Positions 57,990 to 64,000 of a stretch of DNA of 64,000 nucleotides are shown here, piece by piece; the stretch's first letter is position 1, and each line of letters begins with the position of its first letter. The notes beneath the pieces were generated by a model. It made no database searches, was not told the DNA's origin, and saw only the letters and a list, made by a program, of their open reading frames with translations. Origin of the DNA: Entomortierella parvispora (lineage: Eukaryota > Mortierellomycota > Mortierellomycetes > Mortierellales > Mortierellaceae); the NCBI GenBank assembly GCA_963573315.1, contig OY752141.1, forward strand, positions 2,046,001 through 2,110,000. Direction: 5' to 3'. The translations under genes were made by a program, and so were the position numbers.

Positions 57990-60733
57990 ATGCAACAGGT
58001 AAACTGGCTGCACCACCAGTTCTGCAGTACTCCCAGAAACTATAAAAAAAAACGTGCCCCATGCTCACCTTGTGCTCCTCTCTCTCTCTCTCTTTCTCTC
58101 TGTCAATGCTGCAAACCCCCTTTGGCTAACGCTTTCGTTTGTTGGCATGTCCCCTTCTTTGACACCATGCTCCTCTCCGTCCAAAAATACAATACCGCTT
58201 GTGGTGGCTGCTCCTGCCTTTCTGCCCGTCGGCATTCGAATCCGAACAATATTACTAGCCAACATCGTTCCTCCTAGGCCATGTGGCTCCAGTGATGAGT
58301 CTCGATTGCCGGGACTGGATGCTTGCTTCTGGCTCTGGTAAGGAAGAACGCCTCTTTTTTTTTTTCTTTTTCTTGTTTGATTTTAACCTGAAAAATGAAT
58401 GAACGCACGCGACACCTCGCGATGAAGGACGATAGGTGTAAACAAAAATGGAGGAGCAGCAGTGAGAGAACGAGACAAGGGTTGTTTTTAGTAACTATAG
58501 TTGTGGCGGAAAGCAAAAGGAATTCACGAGAGCTCTGGGAGGAAGAGGAGCAAACTGTTGGTCGTTGCTGGCCAATTGCCAGGGCCATGTGCACGCTTAT
58601 TGACTTTTATGGATGTTTTTTTCTCTCGGGCTGTCTGTCAACAAAGACATCGCCCAAAAACTGTGGCCTTCTCGTTACCGGGTCAGAGATTACAAGAATA
58701 GGAACATGGGGGACGGAGAGTAGAAATGCGACGGCGGTTTGAAGGCGTTCTAATGTCAACACTGGACACAGGGCTGAGTCGCCTTTTTTTAGATGGGCTT
58801 TTAAACACCCACAGAAGTCGCGTTGCACTCATCCGTCATTCCACTGTTTGAACTTTCACCGTTGTGGTTTTAGAGGACAGGACGTGCCGCATCTGGGACT
58901 TGAGGACAGAAAAGGTCCATAAAGCGTTGACAGGATTTGACTCTGCTGTACGTTGCCACATCTGTGATTCAAGCGCCAAATATCTTTCAGCGGAAAGCAA
59001 GTATCGCTCAATGGCGCTGAATCCATCGCCTTTCGTTTTTTAGGTGACCACGACTTCATTTACCTCTACCGACCCACATACGATCTATGTGGGCTCTGGT
59101 CGCAAAATTTACACCTATGATCTTCGAATGGAATCCCTCCTGCTCGGAGTTGACCAGGCAACTAAAGTCTATGATGGTGCCGAGGATGAGATTAATCAGG
59201 TGCGGAGAATACCAAGTTAACGGATGAAAAAGAAAGGAGACCCCCCCCCCCCCCCCCCCAAAGCCACGTCGCATGCTAATACTGCTCTTCCCTCAGATCA
59301 ATGTGAACTACAAGGCAACGTATCTGGCCGCGTGCGACGATGCTGGAGATGTTCGCGTTCTAGATCTCAAGACCGAAAAGTGGATGCGTCCTTTGGAGCG
59401 TAAACACCAAAACGTAAGCTCTTTGTCAGGCTGGCAGATTTTTGATGAGTAGTTTACTAAACTCATTGCACTCTTTCTGGCCCTGACGATGACCTTTTTA
59501 GATTGCTATGACGGTGCAATTCGTTCCGAAAAAGGAGCTGCAAGGTAAATTGTCCTCTCTATTTTTTTGTTAGCACAGGGTTCGCCAACGTGGCAGTAAA
59601 ATTTTTACCAGGAAAAATTAATATCGCCGAAATGATGTCTTCTTTTGCCGAAATCATACTTTGGTGATGTAGCACTCACGGGCGGAATGGACAAACTGGT
59701 GGTCGCATGGGACTTTTACAAGGGCCGAGCAACACAGCTCATCGAAACAGGTAATACATACGCTGTTGCAGTATGTGTCCTGCGCTAACAATAGTATCAC
59801 TAGACATCAGAATGACTGGCATGCAAAGGAGCCTTCATTTTCTTAATTATTTGGGCGTCATTCTTTACTCCTCTCCCTCCATTCTTCTAGAAACACCTCA
59901 GCCGGCAGCTGTTCAGTCGAAACAATTGTTCAATCCTCCGTTTGTGCACTCGATTGCGGCTCATCCTTCGGGAACGAGGGCTGCAGTAGGGTTGGGTGAT
60001 GGCACCGTGCAGTTCCTGCACACTGCAGCTGACTCGCCCACTGCTCCTTCTTTGGATTCCGTGTCGACTCTGGGCGGCGCTGTGTCGACAAAAAAGAACA
60101 AAAAGAAGACCCCTGCAGGCTCTGACAGCTGGGTTGTGGGTGGTCGCCTGGTTGATGCACATTCCAGTCCGATTGCCACAATGTAAGTTCTTGAGGGTGG
60201 CAGTTTAACGCCTGCTGTAACGGCTGCAGTAACTTAACAGCAGTGCAGTTGCCAAGCGATCTTGCTCGACTTCACTACCTAGATACTCATTCTTCTTTCA
60301 TCATTATGGTGCTCCATCCCTTTTTTTTATATTTCATTCTAGTGAGTATGCCGGGTTCAATTCAGATTGGTTGGTCACTTCAGCCAACAATGGCTCGATC
60401 GCCGTTTGGGACGATCAAGCAGCGCGATATGAAAGTTTCCAATTGCATCAGGACATGGAGCATCGATTGATGCTTCAGCAGCAGTTGCAAAAAAAGAAAC
60501 CGACCGCTCAGGCAATTGCGGCGGTTGAGGCTTTGGGACCGTTGCTTGTGGGTCGACCTGTTCAGCCGATCCTGGAATTCAGGACATCCAATGTCTTTGA
60601 GCGAGTCAACTGCATTGCTACGAGTCAAAGTAGCACAGGTGATCCAGCCAAGAAACTGTTGTTTGTCGCAGGGACCCATCCACGGACAGGGGACAAGAAA
60701 CTCCAGGGACGCATCGCAGTTTATCCATTGTAG
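57990..60733 (+). CDS. WD40-repeat protein, WDR53-like
   Basis: Nine exons: 57990-57998, 58259-58337, 58874-58947, 59044-59199, 59297-59413, 59502-59544, 59673-59750, 59891-60182 and 60343-60733; the frame closes at 412 residues. WD repeats are visible as GHVAPVMSLDCRDWMLASGS, EDRTCRIWDLR, IYVGSGRKIYTYDLR, DDAGDVRVLDLK, LTGGMDKLVVAWDF and SANNGSIAVWDD. The order, and the VGSGRKIYTYDLR repeat in particular, resembles WDR53, a candidate substrate receptor of CUL4-DDB1 ligases; function here is inferred. The 9-nt first exon (MQQ) is my reconstruction: it gives an in-frame start directly before the first WD repeat, but it rests on splice consensus only. Introns 1 and 2 are unusually long (260 and 536 bp). 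Confidence 0.8.
59241..59259 (+). repeat. poly(C) run of 19 in an intron of the WDR53-like gene
   Basis: Nineteen consecutive C in intron 4, about 37 bp upstream of the acceptor. Two further runs of similar length occur at 62570-62588 and 62818-62835. Confidence 0.95.
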
Positions 60734-62640
60734 ATTTTTGTTGTAGTTGAACTAAAAGAACTTTGCTGGACGGGTCAATTGAACATGGGGTCTTGTGCTC
60801 TCCACCGGATCTCCTTGAAAGGGAACACGCGTGGGTAGATCTTTTGCCCGGACGAGGGCAAAGTGAGTTGTGTTGGACTGGGGACGAACGGATTGTCCTC
60901 CACAACCTTGTTCTTGTGTGTGTGCGAGCGGAGAAAAAAAAGGCAAGCAATGAGGCAAGAGGAGTTCAGATGTGGGCGTGTGCGTCCCGATTTTTTGTTT
61001 TTCCATTCGGAGCGTAATCGTTTTGCCGCGCAAACAACAACACTTTCAATCAACAAAGATGGTCAGGAAAGTGACACACACGTCTTTTATTTTCCTTGAT
61101 GGGCATGCCCATCTCAATCTTGCCAAAGTGAACAAGGACGTGGGTTGACCGATTGGTTTTTCTCTGGGCAAGAGTTCACTAAAGATCTTTGTGTGAGCTA
61201 CTCTAGAGCTTGGGGTGTGAATCAACAGTAACGCCCGCGATGGAGTCTGTCAACAAGCAGGGTCAAGGGCAATGGCGAAACATCACGATGAGAGGGACCT
61301 GAGCAGACCCGTGTCCTCCAACCGTCAACGTCCACGATCTGGTGGATCACCGGTGACCCCTTTCTTTGGAGACAATGCGGCAAGGAGAGATAGAGCAGCG
61401 CACGCCAAATGTGAGAGAGCGCGAGTCAAAATGAACAAAGAAAGTAACCATGAATGATGAGCACCACGCTAGCCTCTCTGTCTCTCGCTCTTTGAAGGAT
61501 GAGAGCGAAGATGAGAGAGGGAGGGGGGAGAGGAAAGCACCGATCCAAGGTGGGTGGAGACCCCCTGGTCCACGCAGAAAAGCGCTCAATGCGCAGTTTG
61601 TGTGCGGGATGATTGCAATTGCAATTGCACGACGGAGCGTGCACTCTGTGGCAACGTTCCTCCTCGAAAGAAACAAGAGTTGACTCCTGTGAAGCAGGAA
61701 GAGGTCGAGTTCCTTTCCCCCCTGAGTCGTTGAGACAAGTCGACCCTCGTTTATGGCGATAGCATGAAGGAAAATGGAAGGGCAGGGAGCGAGACAAGAC
61801 GGGGCAAGACGCGCGCGAGTTGTGCGAGTTGTGCGGCTTGGAGAAGGGGAGGGAGGGCAGGAGAGGAGTAGATCCCGGGGATTATGACAGGGGTGGGTGG
61901 AAAGAGATTAGTCAACATGCAAGAGAATACAGTACTGTCTGTAGAGTGGCCATCAGTGGTGAGTGCAGCAGTACATCATCATCCTCATTATCTATCATCA
62001 TCATCCCGTATCGTCATCGTCGGACATACAGCACGATTTGATTTCTACTGTAGATGCGATGCGGTGCGGTGCGCAGGATGGAGGGCAGAGTAGAGTTCTC
62101 TGACCACACACTCCGCGCAGGGGCGGAGTTGGGTTGGGCGAACCCAAAGGGGCACTCGACGGTGCGCATGCGGACACACGCCGAGGGAGGAGAGGAGGAG
62201 GAGGGCAGGAGGAAGGAAGGGAAGGGAAGGGAAGGGGGGTGGAGGAAGAACGCGCTTGAAAAATGAGAAGGCGTCCTTTCTTGGTTCTTTTTTTTTTCTT
62301 CTTCTTGTTGCTCTTCTTTCTTTTCTCTTCTTCCTCTTCTTCCTCTTCTTCCTGCTCTCTTTATCTCTCTCCATCCATATCTCTCTGACCTTATACCTTC
62401 TCCCTCCAACCGTCCTTCCCTCTCCATCCAGAGCAACTCACATTTCATTGCCCTCCCTCCCTCCTTTGTCGCAGATTCATCCTTCTTTGTTCCCGCGCAT
62501 CCTCTCATCCAACCCGTCTGCTGTGGTTCTTGCATGACTCGACCTTGCTCTCCCTCGTCCTCTTGAATACCCCCCCCCCCCCCCCCCCTTTCCCTCCTTC
62601 TCTCCCTCCCTGCTCTGCAACAGACCCACGTTCTTTTGAA
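60734..62640. other. gene-free stretch upstream of the ceramide glucosyltransferase gene
   Basis: 1.9 kb without a convincing exon on either strand. The first half is the 3' flank of the WDR53-like gene; the second half is GA-rich then CT-rich (TCTTCCTC repeats at 62320-62350) and ends with a run of 19 C (62570-62588) about 50 bp before the ATG, likely the promoter and 5' UTR. No RNA gene recognised. Confidence 0.4.
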
Positions 62641-62824
62641 ATGGACCGGCTTCAGGATCACTTCCGATCAACACTGACGTCCTCGCCACAGCCTCTTGGC
62701 TCGGTCTGGGAGCGCCATTCAAAGTTCCAGCTTTTTTGCATGGTCCTCTCCATCTTCTTCTGGGTCTTTTCCTTCACTGCTGCATTCGCCGCCATCACTA
62801 TCAGGTAAAGCCTCGAACCCCCCC

Positions 62825-62871
<47 letters not shown>

Positions 62872-64000
62872 CTGCAACAGCTGGACAGCTCGGACACAAA
62901 GACACACAAATTTCCTTTCCCCTCCCCACACACTTCTTTTCCTGACGTGTGTCCATGTTGGTGTGTGTGCGTGCACTTGCTGCTCCAAGGAAGATGCTTG
63001 TGTCAACTAGACCCTGGTCACCAACTGGACACTGACCCCGCCTTGGTGGGCAGACAATATGCAACAAGAAAGCAGGATTTGGGTACCCTCGTCCTTCGAA
63101 AACGCGCCTTGGCATTCTTTTTTTTTCTTTTTTTTTTTGCCTTGTTGCGGTCTGGCTATCTCCGTTTCCCAACCCACCCTGCTATGCATTCATCATGGGA
63201 ATGAAAGGGTGGGAGTAAAAGGGTGAAGGGCGCTAGATACCGCAGGTGGGCGTAGTCGCGATCGGTCCCTGAAGGGGCCCAGACTGCGGCTTTTGCAAGC
63301 GGGGCGTGGAGTACTGTAGTGGTTTGCTCGCAGCAAGAATAGAATCCTAATCTTGGGAATCATTGCTTCTTTTTTCACTTGTTTCTCTCCGCGTCCATAG
63401 CCGCTGGCGATATGCAGGCCACAAGAGGTCGCTGTCATCGCGAATGACAAAGGAACAGGTCCCAGGTGTCACGATCATCCGCCCGCTCCGGGGCATTGAC
63501 TGCAACATGTACGAAAACTTGGCCTCGAGCTTCCGTCAAGACTACCCCCTCTTTGAAATTGTCTTCTCCGTGGCCCAAGCCAACGACCCGGCCATTGCGG
63601 TTGTCAAGGACCTGATGAAGAAGTTCCCAAAGGTCGATGCCCGCCTGATCATTGGTAAGCGAGTCGTTGTGCACGTTGTCAGGCCCCTCTTTTCTCTTTT
63701 CTCTTTCCCCAACCCCAATGTCCGCGCTAAACGTTGACTAGTGACGGACAATCGAGGGTCTGCTTTTCTCCTCCAATCCTTTCCTCCACGCTCTCGACTT
63801 TATTTCTTTTCCCTTGTCCACTGTGTCCAACAAATGGCCCCGCTTGATCACGGTGTGTCTGCGAGCGTGCCCATTCACAGTTACACAGTTGGAGGAACCT
63901 TGCAATGTTGTCAGACGGACAGAATGACCAGAAGGAACAGACAGACAGACCGACAGACAGACAGACAAACCAGATGTACTCACAAAACGGCAGCAAAGAA
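62641..64000 (+). CDS. ceramide glucosyltransferase (GT21), 5' part only
   Basis: Starts at the ATG 62641; exons 62641-62804 and 63401-63654 are inside the window and the second intron (GTAAGC at 63655) runs past the end. The visible 139 residues contain an N-terminal transmembrane helix (LFCMVLSIFFWVFSF) and the conserved GT21 start: VPGVTIIRPLRGIDCNMYE, FRQDYPLFEIVFSVAQAND and FPKVDARLIIG. These match glucosylceramide synthases, which transfer glucose from UDP-glucose to ceramide on the Golgi/ER cytosolic face; the later D1-D2-D3-(Q/R)xxRW residues are not yet reached. Intron 1 is 596 bp and carries a C run followed by CT repeats. Confidence 0.9.
62818..62867 (+). repeat. poly(C)18 followed by (CT)16 in intron 1 of the glucosyltransferase gene
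   Basis: Eighteen C then about sixteen CT units, beginning 13 bp after the intron donor. Pyrimidine-only for 50 bp. Confidence 0.95.
63927..63971 (+). repeat. CAGA-rich microsatellite
   Basis: Imperfect CAGA tetranucleotide repeats in the unfinished second intron of the glucosyltransferase gene near the window end. Confidence 0.7.

Noticed and set aside
58226-58250. tRNA B-box-like sequence (ATTCGAATCC)
   Set aside because: No A box or cloverleaf can be drawn around it; it lies within an intron.

Overview
This window looks like nuclear DNA of a filamentous fungus. The coding genes carry many short GT-AG introns, mostly 70-120 bp, and include fungal families (KRE2-type mannosyltransferase, Kap121/Pse1, Rad2, Esf2, Tpc1, Tom1). 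A glucosylceramide synthase, a bacterial-type P3B Mg2+ ATPase and an expanded FAD-monooxygenase family point to an early-diverging Mucoromycota lineage such as Mortierellales; that placement is inference. I recognised no tRNA, rRNA or CRISPR array.

Layout. 1-2608 is gene-poor and degraded: a 117-bp perfect inverted repeat begins at base 1, a 19-bp minisatellite follows, and a short relic of an insulin-degrading-enzyme exon with an in-frame stop lies near 2 kb. 2609-13224 holds five head-to-tail paralogues of one FAD-dependent monooxygenase on the minus strand, about 2.2 kb apart, all with the same six-exon structure. Three of them share a promoter box, and two share an identical intron block that suggests gene conversion. 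This is the accessory part of the window and the best candidate for something undescribed.

13509-28423 carries a kinesin-7 type motor (minus), diverging from a GT15 mannosyltransferase (plus); a Pgc1-like glycerophosphodiester phosphodiesterase (plus); Rad2/XPG nuclease (minus); and a small protein resembling C1orf109/AIRIM (plus). An AATAAA-rich minisatellite separates that gene from the convergent intronless Mg2+ ATPase (28424-31585, minus). A 2.1-kb gene-free gap follows.

33729-47159 is one giant minus-strand gene, a Tom1/HUWE1 HECT ubiquitin ligase of about 3,900 residues, followed by Esf2 (minus) and the mitochondrial thiamine pyrophosphate carrier Tpc1 (minus). Tpc1 diverges from the importin Kap121/Pse1 (51246-55099, plus). 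The right end holds a lineage-specific single-pass membrane protein with a Gln-rich tail (minus), a WDR53-like WD40 protein (plus) with a 9-nt first exon, and the 5' part of a ceramide glucosyltransferase (plus) that runs off the window.

Outside the monooxygenase array the genes are dispersed housekeeping functions (DNA repair, ribosome assembly, protein turnover, nuclear import, lipid and cofactor metabolism, cell-wall glycosylation), with no sign of a common pathway. For most genes I derived exon boundaries by hand from splice consensus and checked that the summed reading frame closes.
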